A DNA stretch of 64,000 nucleotides from assembly GCA_030836185.1 (NCBI GenBank), contig JAURQH010000051.1, positions 56,474 through 120,473 on the forward strand, read 5' to 3'. Position numbers and translations under genes: made by a program. Positions 54,341-61,682 of the stretch are shown here, piece after piece (the stretch's first letter is position 1; every line of letters begins with the position of its first letter). The notes under the pieces are model-generated. The model was not told the origin of the DNA. It saw nothing but the letters and a program-made list of their open reading frames with translations, and did no database searches. The stretch comes from Planctomycetota bacterium (GTDB lineage: Bacteria; Planctomycetota; Planctomycetia; Planctomycetales; Planctomycetaceae).

Positions 54341-56137
54341 CTATATAAAGAGATTAATAATAGATAGGACAGGTACGCATCTCCGCGGGGGTAGTCCCGC
54401 CCAAATGCGGGGGTTAGCAGAAGACAGATTCGTCAAGATTGACAGGACTGTTTTCCACATCTCCGAGCCACGAGGATCCATATAGCGATTTGGTGAACTC
54501 ACGATTTCGACATCGCTACGCAGCTCAAAACCATCAAGTACATCACGACTGGCCTGTGACATCGCTGCCTGCGTTTCCCTTACAACTTTTTCGATAGAAG
54601 CTGTCGGACCTTCGATCAGCAATGCATCATGCACTGGTGCGCAGACCTGGATCCCACGCTCTGTCGCGTAACAACAGGCCAATCGAAGCATTTCCGCCCC
54701 GTTTGCCTGCATCGGGAAATTGGCCAGACTGCGGGGGTTTGATCGATCAGTCACATGGATTTGCCAGCCAAACACTGAATGGAGTTGACCGTGCAACATC
54801 GCGTGGTCCACGGCCGCCTGTGACCACTGCCAGTACACCGGGTATGTTTGCCTGTGTAGCTTTAGCAGCTCGCGGGCACGCGCGGGGGAATCGCCCAGTT
54901 TCTGGGCCAATGAGTACTCACCCATTCCATATTGAACAGCCAGGACACAAGTCTTGAACTGCTCTCGCTGTCGGGGATGACTCTGTTTCGTTGCACCTTC
55001 GGGGACCGCCCCGGCCTGTTTCGCGAATGTCAGGTAGGGATCTCCGGACAAGTAAGCCGCTTGCATCTTCTGGTCACCGGAAAGCGCGGCGGCAATGCCG
55101 AATTCCTGTTGGGACCAGTCAATGTAAGCCATAGATTGGCCTTCCGCCGGCTTGATTAATCCCCGCAACCAACAGGATGGCCCGAAGATGAACCGGCTGT
55201 TGCTGGGTTGATTTCTCGATGTGGTCGATCGAAAGGCAGAAATCAGGCAGCGGTTGCGAGCGTCGGTACCAACAGACAGCTTCTCCAGTCGTAACTCGCC
55301 GAGTGTATGCCGCAACTCTCGCAGTGGCGAGACCTGTGGGTAACATTTCGCCATGTCGCGAAAGGTTCGGTCGTCCAGTGCCAGTTTGCCCGAGTCGAGT
55401 CGTGGCCATGGGATGTGGTTTTGTTGTAACCATTCCGCGAACTTGTCGTGTTTGAATGTTCTGCCCTCGTAGACTCCAAAACCAGCATCAACCTGCTCGA
55501 TTAACTGCTCCTGAATGTCTTGCCAATTATCACGAAGCGCTGCAAGCGTGTGACTGTCGAGCGGAACTCCATTCCACTCCATGCGGGCGGCAGCTTTCAT
55601 GTAACGGCCCCGCAATAGTGCCCGGGGGAAATCGACATCCCGTTCCATTTGGGGAAGTAACTTTGCCAGGGCGGCTACGTCGCTTTCGCAATAGTCCAAA
55701 AGTTGGTGACGTTCAACCGGACTATGCGGCCCTGACCGCATCGCCAGTTCCCTCATCGATTCTTTCTGGGCGGTTTCTATGGATGGCAAACCAAAATACT
55801 GGAGGGCTCCGACAAGTCCCGCTCCGCCTTGAGGATAAAGGCCATTGGTTCGGCAGCGGAATTCTGTGAATAGGTCGAGTACGTTTTCAGGGCAGGGCCA
55901 CCCAGCCGCCAGAAAACACCCCAACTCGGCAGAGGCGTAATACGCCACGAATAGAGAGTTTTGCCCAATATCAAACGGCGGCCGGTCCGACGACATGATC
56001 TCGTCGGACCACCACCGAATGGTTTGACCGGTTCGATACTCTCGGGCAACCATGCAGACAGGCTGAGGTCGGTCGCCTTCCGGCGCGCGGAACTCGAAGT
56101 CCACGAGCCAGATTTGAGAATATTGATCCAGTCCCAT
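54341..56137 (-). CDS. Family A DNA polymerase with 3'-5' exonuclease domain, mobile-element type
   Basis: A 598-residue polymerase without the 5' nuclease of PolA. The proofreading domain has LVDFEFR (Exo I), YYASAELGCFLAAG (Exo II position) and LLDYCESDVAALAKLL (Exo III, YxxxD type). The polymerase domain has motif A AYIDWSQQEFGIAAALSGD, motif B REQFKTCVLAVQYGMG (K-x6-YG) and motif C VHDALLIEG (VHDE is usual; the last residue is Ala). It should copy the element's DNA or fill gaps after transfer. The stop of the next gene upstream and this start are 3 nt apart (56141/56137), so the two are coupled. The last about 25 residues past the RYMDPRG block are unusual. Confidence 0.9.
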   Translation of the reverse strand: MGLDQYSQIWLVDFEFRAPEGDRPQPVCMVAREYRTGQTIRWWSDEIMSSDRPPFDIGQNSLFVAYYASAELGCFLAAGWPCPENVLDLFTEFRCRTNGLYPQGGAGLVGALQYFGLPSIETAQKESMRELAMRSGPHSPVERHQLLDYCESDVAALAKLLPQMERDVDFPRALLRGRYMKAAARMEWNGVPLDSHTLAALRDNWQDIQEQLIEQVDAGFGVYEGRTFKHDKFAEWLQQNHIPWPRLDSGKLALDDRTFRDMAKCYPQVSPLRELRHTLGELRLEKLSVGTDARNRCLISAFRSTTSRNQPSNSRFIFGPSCWLRGLIKPAEGQSMAYIDWSQQEFGIAAALSGDQKMQAAYLSGDPYLTFAKQAGAVPEGATKQSHPRQREQFKTCVLAVQYGMGEYSLAQKLGDSPARARELLKLHRQTYPVYWQWSQAAVDHAMLHGQLHSVFGWQIHVTDRSNPRSLANFPMQANGAEMLRLACCYATERGIQVCAPVHDALLIEGPTASIEKVVRETQAAMSQASRDVLDGFELRSDVEIVSSPNRYMDPRGSEMWKTVLSILTNLSSANPRIWAGLPPRRCVPVLSIINLFI

Positions 56138-56140
56138 GAT

Positions 56141-56842
56141 TCAGACCTCGCCGCGTAAAGCTCGCAATACGGGATGATCGTGACTCTTGATCATCCGGTC
56201 TTGGAAGCTCAGTCTGATCAGTTCCTGGAACGACAAATCTGGCCACTCGGGTTCCGGGATTTCTCCACTGGCCTTAAACGTGTCGTAGTAGCCGGCGTTC
56301 ATGTTAGCCGCCAGGCGGATCCAGCTCGATTCCGCCTCTTTTGCCGCCTGTAAGGCAGACTCATTCCAGGAATTGGAACGACCATCGGCGCCCGACAATT
56401 TCGCCGGCCACAGAAAGATGTCACCCTGGCGGTTGATACAAGTGAAGAGACAGACGGGTTTAACCTCTCCAGATAACTCACCGGTCATTAATTTTGGAGT
56501 GACGAGATAGGTATCTCTACCGAGCTGGTCCTCGAACACAGCTGTCTCCAAGCGAAAAGTTTCAACCGAGTGAACTCGGAAGAATTCTTGGCGGTTCGGT
56601 TTGCGACAGGGGACAGTCGTGATGACTTTCTCCACGCCGACCTGGTCCACAAAGTTTTGTGGCAGACGGAGATTGGTAATGTCAAACGGGTCTTCAGCCT
56701 CGCCGACACCTTCGCTTGAAGGCGACTCCGGGGACTGAGTAATCGATTCATCTTCATCAGCCTGCTGGTCTGGTTGATCTAGACCAAACAATTCATCGGT
56801 GCTCCCGTTTTCGGGAGCGGAAGGGCTAACGGGGGTTGCCAT
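56141..56842 (-). CDS. Conserved mobile-element protein encoded next to the polymerase
   Basis: A 233-residue protein. An acidic low-complexity N-terminus (about residues 1-50) is followed by DPFDITNLRLPQNFVDQVGV, KVITTVPCRKPNRQEFFRVH, FLWPAKLSGADGRSNSWNES and AANMNAGYYDTFKASGEIPE, PEWPDLSFQELIRLSFQDRM. I know this pattern as a widespread hypothetical protein that accompanies the element-type family A polymerase. No catalytic motif is evident; a replication accessory is a guess. CCATAAAGAAAGGAAATTCCC precedes the ATG. Confidence 0.75.
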   Translation of the reverse strand: MATPVSPSAPENGSTDELFGLDQPDQQADEDESITQSPESPSSEGVGEAEDPFDITNLRLPQNFVDQVGVEKVITTVPCRKPNRQEFFRVHSVETFRLETAVFEDQLGRDTYLVTPKLMTGELSGEVKPVCLFTCINRQGDIFLWPAKLSGADGRSNSWNESALQAAKEAESSWIRLAANMNAGYYDTFKASGEIPEPEWPDLSFQELIRLSFQDRMIKSHDHPVLRALRGEV

Positions 56843-56878
56843 GGGAATTTCCTTTCTTTATGGAAATGGAGAAAGAAA

Positions 56879-56905
56879 GCCCCCGGCTGAGAAACTGCCG
56901 GGGGC
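56879..56905 (-). terminator. Leader/terminator hairpin between two element genes
   Basis: Nine-base arms GCCCCCGGC (56879-56887) and GCCGGGGGC (56897-56905) with a 9-nt loop; on the minus strand a T-rich tail (TTTCTTTCTCC) follows. It lies 12 nt after the stop of the 57.45-kb gene and 37 nt before the next start. Confidence 0.75.
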
Positions 56906-56917
56906 GGGTCAGACGTT

Positions 56918-57454
56918 TCAGAGGGCAGCGTGGGCCGATGGCAAACCACCACCGCCCGGATTTGTGGATGGTTCCGGCTTTGGAATAGGCTGACCACCGG
57001 GATCGGAGTCGTCTTGGGAAGGTGGAGGCGGAGTTTGGAATCGGGAATTTCGGCCTGCCTCAATGAGATTCTCCCGTCGCTCTTCAGACAGGGTTTGTGC
57101 CCCCCGCGGACTCATTAGGTTGAAGACTTTACGATAGTCGTCGTTATGAAATTTCACATCGACACCGTCGTCACCGTCCCGAAGGATGGAACAGCACGAC
57201 AGGCTCCGAAGTCGATTGGCAATACTGCCGGAAGCCCTAGTGGAGGCGACCAGATACTCGTCAACAAGTGGGTAGATTTCACCACGATGACAGGGTATCA
57301 CTTGTAACCAGGGGTCATCCGACCTGCCACGTTTGCCATGTTCGGCTTCGTACGCCGGGTCAAACTGAATTCTGTAGCGTTGACCGAATTTCTGGCGGAG
57401 GTTGACGACCTTGCCATTTTCGGTGACATCAATAAAATGTTTCTTGTTAGACAT
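56918..57454 (-). CDS. Hypothetical element protein with proline-rich tail
   Basis: A 178-residue protein from ATG 57454 with AAAGGAACA upstream. The N-terminal part is beta-rich (HFIDVTENGKVVNLRQKFGQ, YRIQFDPAYEAEHGKRGRSD, WLQVIPCHRGEIYPLVDEYL). The C-terminus is Pro/Gly-rich (FQTPPPPSQDDSDPGGQPIP). No known domain is recognised. It is part of the minus-strand element operon between a DUF1580 gene and the polymerase genes. Confidence 0.65.
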   Translation of the reverse strand: MSNKKHFIDVTENGKVVNLRQKFGQRYRIQFDPAYEAEHGKRGRSDDPWLQVIPCHRGEIYPLVDEYLVASTRASGSIANRLRSLSCCSILRDGDDGVDVKFHNDDYRKVFNLMSPRGAQTLSEERRENLIEAGRNSRFQTPPPPSQDDSDPGGQPIPKPEPSTNPGGGGLPSAHAAL

Positions 57455-57554
57455 CAATTGTTCCTTTCGAGGGACAAGATTGCGATGGTCGCCTCTGATC
57501 CAGGCGACCATCTATTTTGGAATGGAGAATTCCCGACAACGGAGGTTGTGGGGT

Positions 57555-57887
57555 TCAAGCGGACAGGCTGCAGTCTGGACCGTCGTCGTCAGGCCGATCA
57601 CCGCGAGGAAGCATCCCATGTTGTCGCAGTTTCTGTTCGACGACAGGATTGGTCGATTCCTGCATTTCAGGTTCGGGCTGATAAGTCTCGTGAACTGCTT
57701 CAAGAAATTCTTGCAGGGCTTCACTCGACGTGATGATGGTTTTGCCAGCACGGACAGAGCGAAGTTTGACCCCCCTGAGCCCTTTGATTGCCCAGCGCCA
57801 AAGAGTGCCGGGTGAAGGCTGACTAGGCAGTTTGCGGCTGGCCTGAGCGAGTGTGAGCAAATGCTCGTTGTGGATGTCGATCGTCAT
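57555..57887 (-). CDS. DUF1580-type helix-turn-helix protein (copy 2)
   Basis: A 110-residue protein. LLTLAQASRKLPSQPSPGTL, WRWAIKGLRGVKLRSVRAGK and TIITSSEALQEFLEAVH form the DUF1580 MerR/excisionase-like fold. The tail NPVVEQKLRQHGMLPRGDR is typical, ending in a short acidic segment. It is the first gene of the operon that leads to the polymerase and could act as excisionase or autoregulator. The dyad at 57977-57998, about 90 bp upstream, is a candidate binding site. Confidence 0.75.
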   Translation of the reverse strand: MTIDIHNEHLLTLAQASRKLPSQPSPGTLWRWAIKGLRGVKLRSVRAGKTIITSSEALQEFLEAVHETYQPEPEMQESTNPVVEQKLRQHGMLPRGDRPDDDGPDCSLSA

Positions 57888-58235
57888 TATGCGGCCTCCT
57901 GATTGGGTATGCGATGTCTCACTACCAAGCAGGCTAAATGACGACCGTCGAAGCTCCTTTGACAGTTGGGTTGGTAATCGTCAAAACTTGTTGACGATCA
58001 GAAATTATGATGAATCATCCGGCAAGTGCGTATTTAGGCGGTACTCAGGCACAAGTCCCCGAAACACCAAGAGCTTCTGCCGAGTTCCGTTCACCCTCGC
58101 CATCCGTCCCACCCTTGTTGGGGCGTACTGATGGCAAGGGCAAAAAGGGACGGTCCCGTTTACCTGAGCCCGAGAAGAGAGGCCCAGACAACTAAAATTC
58201 GAGCCTCTAATACGCAAATACCAGAAGAAACATAA
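57888..58235. other. Gene-free stretch upstream of the DUF1580 operon
   Basis: About 350 bp holding the promoter of the minus-strand operon and the inverted repeat at 57977-57998. A weak plus-strand frame from 58007 has no recognisable content. Confidence 0.45.
57977..57998. promoter_or_regulatory. Perfect inverted repeat, operator-like
   Basis: ATCGTCAA, a 6-nt spacer AACTTG and TTGACGAT form a 22-bp dyad about 90 bp upstream of the DUF1580 start. Arm length and spacing fit a dimeric helix-turn-helix regulator. No protein-binding evidence beyond the symmetry. Confidence 0.5.
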
Positions 58236-59435
58236 TTACTCTTCGGTAATCATGTATTTCTGCCTAGAGACGGTAATCCCCAAGTTGATTAGTCGGTTTC
58301 GGAGGTTATCAATTTGCGAAGTTACGTCATCCTCCGGTGCTATGCCGAGTTTCTCCTTTAAGCCTTTGCCTGTGATAGGTGTCTCCCTTTGTTCGTAAAT
58401 AGCAACGAAAATATTCCAGAGACCTTGAGCGTTTTGGAGCTCGACAGGCTGCGGGTATTCGTCTTTCTCGCGTCGAATTTCTCGCCTTCCACTGTCGACA
58501 ATCAAGTCCAAATAACCCGGCTTTAGTGATTGTCGAATCTTCTCTTCCTCGAGATTATTCAGAGTTTTAATATGCGCGGCGTACAATTCTCGAACCAACT
58601 CCGCTCCTGTTGAATCGAAACGCAAATCACTTATAATATCCTGTGACACATGGATTTGCCTCAGCAGCCGGTCTCGGTAATGGACCCACTCCTCCGAAAC
58701 TACAATGTCAGTTTCTTCGAGCTCTATTTGGCTGTGGCGACCGAAGACAATCTCCCACGATTGGGACGTGAAGGGGGGGAGATTGACAGGATTGACAGGA
58801 TTGACAGGATCATCGAGTTTGATGAGTGGTTCATAGCTGCGAATGAGCGTATCAAAATGGGACCCAAGCAATACGGAATTCAGCGTGTCCGATTCAAGTT
58901 CGAATTTCTCCAATCGAGCACCAAGCCAAACTGTGCTTGTCAGCGGACCGTCAACAAGTGACTCCGGATTTCTATTGAAATTCTTGCTGAAACCCTCGAC
59001 CAGATCTTCCGAATGTTGGCCACTGAGTTCAGAGAGTAGTCCCGACGCAAGTCCCTCTCGTAGATCGTCTTTTTCGATGATTTTCGCAGCCAAAGGATAG
59101 TAGAGTTTTTCAAACTGTACCTTTACGGATTCTTCGTGTTTGACTAAATCAAGACTAGAATTGGTTTCAATACCCAGTGGAACACCGAACAAGACAAATT
59201 CGTGATCAGAAACGTCTTGATTTGCAGACTCTGCAAGTTTTTGGGGATCGTTCGTAGTGGACGACTTATCGGTTTCCCGATTACATCTAATCACACCAGA
59301 AAGTATGAACGCTTTTTGCCACCAAGAGAGATATGCGCAGCATCTCCCCAGATCGAAGGCATCGGCTAGATTCTTTCGGCCAATGATGTCGGGGAGTTCG
59401 ATTGGATTGAAATCAGCAAGATTAAGAACGACCAT
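58236..59435 (-). CDS. Hypothetical protein with possible C-terminal winged helix
   Basis: A 399-residue protein of unknown family. Early residues NLADAFDLGRCCAYLSWWQK could be a helical bundle. A long charged middle includes the triple VNP repeat (DDPVNPVNPVNLPPF). The C-terminus LWNIFVAIYEQRETPITGKG, IDNLRNRLINLGITVSRQKY and MITEE looks like a winged helix. No signal or membrane helix is seen, so it should be cytoplasmic. It lies alone, divergent from the integrase across the attachment-site region. Confidence 0.6.
   Translation of the reverse strand: MVVLNLADFNPIELPDIIGRKNLADAFDLGRCCAYLSWWQKAFILSGVIRCNRETDKSSTTNDPQKLAESANQDVSDHEFVLFGVPLGIETNSSLDLVKHEESVKVQFEKLYYPLAAKIIEKDDLREGLASGLLSELSGQHSEDLVEGFSKNFNRNPESLVDGPLTSTVWLGARLEKFELESDTLNSVLLGSHFDTLIRSYEPLIKLDDPVNPVNPVNLPPFTSQSWEIVFGRHSQIELEETDIVVSEEWVHYRDRLLRQIHVSQDIISDLRFDSTGAELVRELYAAHIKTLNNLEEEKIRQSLKPGYLDLIVDSGRREIRREKDEYPQPVELQNAQGLWNIFVAIYEQRETPITGKGLKEKLGIAPEDDVTSQIDNLRNRLINLGITVSRQKYMITEE
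58782..58808. repeat. Three tandem copies of a 9-bp unit in the hypothetical gene
   Basis: ATTGACAGG is repeated three times exactly, giving the in-frame VNP triplet on the minus strand. It looks like a recent slippage expansion that keeps the reading frame. Confidence 0.85.
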
Positions 59436-59495
59436 GACTACACCATTACTACACCACTTTTATGAAATTACGTGGAATCAAGCATAATCAATGTG

Positions 59496-59516
59496 CTTGA
59501 CTGAGAGCTAGTCAAG
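59496..59516. promoter_or_regulatory. Inverted repeat beside the attachment site
   Basis: CTTGACT and AGTCAAG flank a 7-nt spacer about 50 bp before the tRNA fragment. It may be an operator for the divergent genes or an integrase/excisionase arm site. Confidence 0.4.
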
Positions 59517-59568
59517 TGTGTAAAACACTAGAATACAAGCATTTACGGTGTTGTGACGTGTTCCCGAA

Positions 59569-59615
59569 GTTGGCTGGCAGCCAAAAGGTCACCGGTTCGA
59601 GCCCGGTATCCTCCA
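59569..59615 (+). other. 3' half of a tRNA-Ala(GGC) gene, probable attachment site
   Basis: The sequence fits positions 27-73 of a tRNA. The anticodon arm TTGG-CTGGCAG-CCAA has U33, anticodon GGC and A37. A 5-nt variable loop AGGTC follows, then a T arm ACCGG-TTCGAGC-CCGGT with a perfect 5-bp stem. The seven acceptor bases ATCCTCC are followed by A as discriminator base. Position 70 is T, as required for the alanine G3-U70 identity pair. No 5' half (D arm, acceptor 5' strand) is present upstream. A tRNA 3' half directly before an integrase gene is the classical product of site-specific integration. Confidence 0.7.
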
Positions 59616-59715
59616 CTTACCTAAGTGCTTGTTGAGCCATGATTTATGGCTACCTGCCGCTTCTGGCAGTGCAACTCACTACCGGTTTTTTACCGATTTT
59701 GAGGAGTTGTACACT

Positions 59716-60780
59716 ATGCCAACGAAGCGCATTCCAAAGTATTCTCTGCACAAGGCCTCTGGCCAAGCTCGTGTCTGCATCGATGGGCGAGATCACTATC
59801 TCGGCCCCTTCGATTCTCCAGAATCTCACACTCGCTATCGCGAGCTGATCGACAAGTGGCAGTTGCGTCAGAGCTCACCAGCTCAGTTCAGGATGACCCT
59901 CGGCCAATTGATCATCCTCTACGATGACCACGCTCAGGAGTACTACCAGAAGAACGGCAACCCGACGTCTGAGCTTGCCTGCATCAGGAATGCGTTCAAA
60001 CCACTGGCTCAGCTGTTCTCACGAGAACTGGCCGCTGACTTTGGTCCTCAGAAACTTGAGAAAGTGCAGAAAGTCATGATTGAACTCGGCTGGGCACGAA
60101 GCACGATCAATAAGCAGATCCGTCGTATCAAAATGATGTTCAAGTGGGCCGTGAGGAAAGAGTACATTCCTGTCAATGTCCATACAGCGCTCACAACATT
60201 GGATGGATTGAAACGCGGTCGAACCAAAGCGAGAGAAAGCAAGCCGGTTGTGCCTGTCGAAGATCTTCATGTGGCGGCAGTTCTACCTTTAGTGTCGCAA
60301 GCTGTCGCTGACATGATCAGAGTTCAGCGATTTACTGGAATGCGACCTGGAGAAGTCTTGATTATGCGACCGATGGACATCGATCGTTGTGGTGAGGACT
60401 GGGAATACGTGCCTCACACACACAAGACAGAACACCATTCCAAATCTCGAAGAATACCGCTTGGACCTGAAACGCGGGCAGTTCTTGCACCCCTCATTCT
60501 GCGAACAGACGATGATCGCGTACTCTTCAAGCCAGTTGATGGAGGGATTCGATACTCGCGAGACAGCTACCGCAGGGCGATCACTCGAGCCTGCCGCAGA
60601 GCTGGCATTCCGACTTGGTCGCCGAATCAACTTCGTCACAAATTTGCCACAGAAGCCAGAAAGGTTGGAGGAATCGAAGCCGCCCGAGTGATGCTCGGTC
60701 ATTCGAGTGCGGTGACTTCGGAAGTCTATGCAGAGAAAGACTTTTCAGTAGCTCAGAAGATTGTTTCGTTGATAGGTTAA
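59716..60780 (+). CDS. Tyrosine recombinase (integrase), intact
   Basis: A 354-residue phage-type integrase. An N-terminal arm-binding part (YSLHKASGQARVCIDGRDHY, LGPFDSPE) precedes the core-binding helices (ELIDKWQLRQ to about 165). The catalytic domain has Arg in FTGMRPGEVLIMRP, Lys in HKTEHHSKSRRIPL, the box II PNQLRHKFATEARKVGG (Arg-His), His in LGHSSAVTS and the nucleophile Tyr in EVYAEKD. All key residues are present. ATG 59716 has GAGGAG upstream; the frame begins earlier inside the tRNA-like region without a ribosome site. It is about 100 bp from the tRNA-Ala fragment. Confidence 0.9.
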   Translation: MPTKRIPKYSLHKASGQARVCIDGRDHYLGPFDSPESHTRYRELIDKWQLRQSSPAQFRMTLGQLIILYDDHAQEYYQKNGNPTSELACIRNAFKPLAQLFSRELAADFGPQKLEKVQKVMIELGWARSTINKQIRRIKMMFKWAVRKEYIPVNVHTALTTLDGLKRGRTKARESKPVVPVEDLHVAAVLPLVSQAVADMIRVQRFTGMRPGEVLIMRPMDIDRCGEDWEYVPHTHKTEHHSKSRRIPLGPETRAVLAPLILRTDDDRVLFKPVDGGIRYSRDSYRRAITRACRRAGIPTWSPNQLRHKFATEARKVGGIEAARVMLGHSSAVTSEVYAEKDFSVAQKIVSLIG

Positions 60781-60948
60781 AGCCTGCGCTCTTGACAAAA
60801 ATTTCAACCCGTTAAAATATATTCAGCGGATTTAAACCCGCACATAATGTGTTCAGGAAAAACCAGGGTAGTGGGAACAACCCAGCCCGGGAAACATTGG
60901 CAGAAGCCTTGCCAACACTCTCCCGGTCTGTGGTGCGCCGAAACAGGC

Positions 60949-60985
60949 AAGCCCTCATCGTGAGAGTTAATCACGGTGAGGGCTT
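60949..60985 (+). terminator. Long leader hairpin before the third DUF1580 gene
   Basis: Fifteen-base arms (AAGCCCTCATCGTGA and TCACGGTGAGGGCTT, one G-T) enclose a 7-nt loop; CTTCCGTTTT follows. It ends 22 nt before the start codon at 61008, so it could hide the ribosome site or end transcripts coming from the integrase gene. Confidence 0.7.
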
Positions 60986-61007
60986 CTTCCGTTTTCGGGA
61001 GCAAAAA

Positions 61008-61280
61008 ATGCTAGACCCACTTTCACCCGATTTGCAGCCGCTCAACGAGTTGCTTTCTCTGCTGCCGCAACGCCCCTCCCCCCCCACTGTCTGGAGATGG
61101 ATCACCAAAGGGAAAAACGGCACTCGCTTAGAGAGCTTGAAGATTGCGAACAAGCTCTACTCAACGGAGGCGGAGGTACGACGGTTTCTCTGCGCCATTC
61201 AATCTCCAACCCAGCAAGTAGCCAATGATGAGTCTTCTGAAGAACGTGAATTGAAGAGAAGGGGCATTCTCAATGGGTGA
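61008..61280 (+). CDS. DUF1580-type helix-turn-helix protein (copy 3)
   Basis: A 90-residue protein from ATG 61008. Its layout is that of copy 2: LNELLSLLPQRPSPPTVWRW, ITKGKNGTRLESLKIANKLY, STEAEVRRFLCAI, then the conserved tail SSEERELKRRGILNG. It is probably an excisionase-like DNA-binding protein of the right-hand element. The upstream sequence TCGGGAGCAAAAA gives a ribosome site. It overlaps the HNH gene by 8 nt. Confidence 0.75.
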   Translation: MLDPLSPDLQPLNELLSLLPQRPSPPTVWRWITKGKNGTRLESLKIANKLYSTEAEVRRFLCAIQSPTQQVANDESSEERELKRRGILNG

Positions 61281-61605
61281 ATCATTAACGATCACTTGGA
61301 GTTCAATAGTTCGATATCCCGCATACGAGGTCTCCAACCTCGGCGACGTACGATCGATTACGGGACGCCCAATCACTCCCCTGGTTGGGACTCATGGATA
61401 CCTGAGAGTGTTACTGCACTTCCGAGGACGTCGTCGGTGGCGTGATGTCCATAGGCTTGTTGCGGAATCGCACGTTCCCGGTAGGGAGCAAGGAATGGTC
61501 GTCGATCACATCAATAGAGACCGACTAGACAATAAAGCTGCAAATCTCAGATGGGTAACGGTTGCAGAAAACAATCGTAACAGAGGAAAGACTCGTCACG
61601 ATTAG
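61273..61605 (+). CDS. HNH endonuclease with NUMOD4-like N-terminus
   Basis: A 110-residue phage-type HNH protein. The N-terminus WSSIVRYPAYEVSNLGDVRS is a NUMOD4 motif. The nuclease core has DVHRLVAESHVPGREQG, VVDHINRDRLDNKAANLRWV and TVAENNRNRGKTRHD, i.e. the paired His and the D-H-I-N/N-L-R-W signature of HNH_3. Such enzymes nick or cut DNA as homing or packaging nucleases. It overlaps the DUF1580 gene by 8 nt and lies between it and the primase. Confidence 0.87.
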   Translation: MGESLTITWSSIVRYPAYEVSNLGDVRSITGRPITPLVGTHGYLRVLLHFRGRRRWRDVHRLVAESHVPGREQGMVVDHINRDRLDNKAANLRWVTVAENNRNRGKTRHD

Positions 61606-61682
61606 TAATGTAATGCCCCTTACATGTTAGTACAAATCTCACCGACATCTCTTAGGGATAGTCATCGGGAGCAGAATAAGAT

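Noticed and set aside
59569..59615. Functional tRNA gene
   Set aside because: Only the 3' half is present; the D arm and the 5' acceptor strand are absent upstream.
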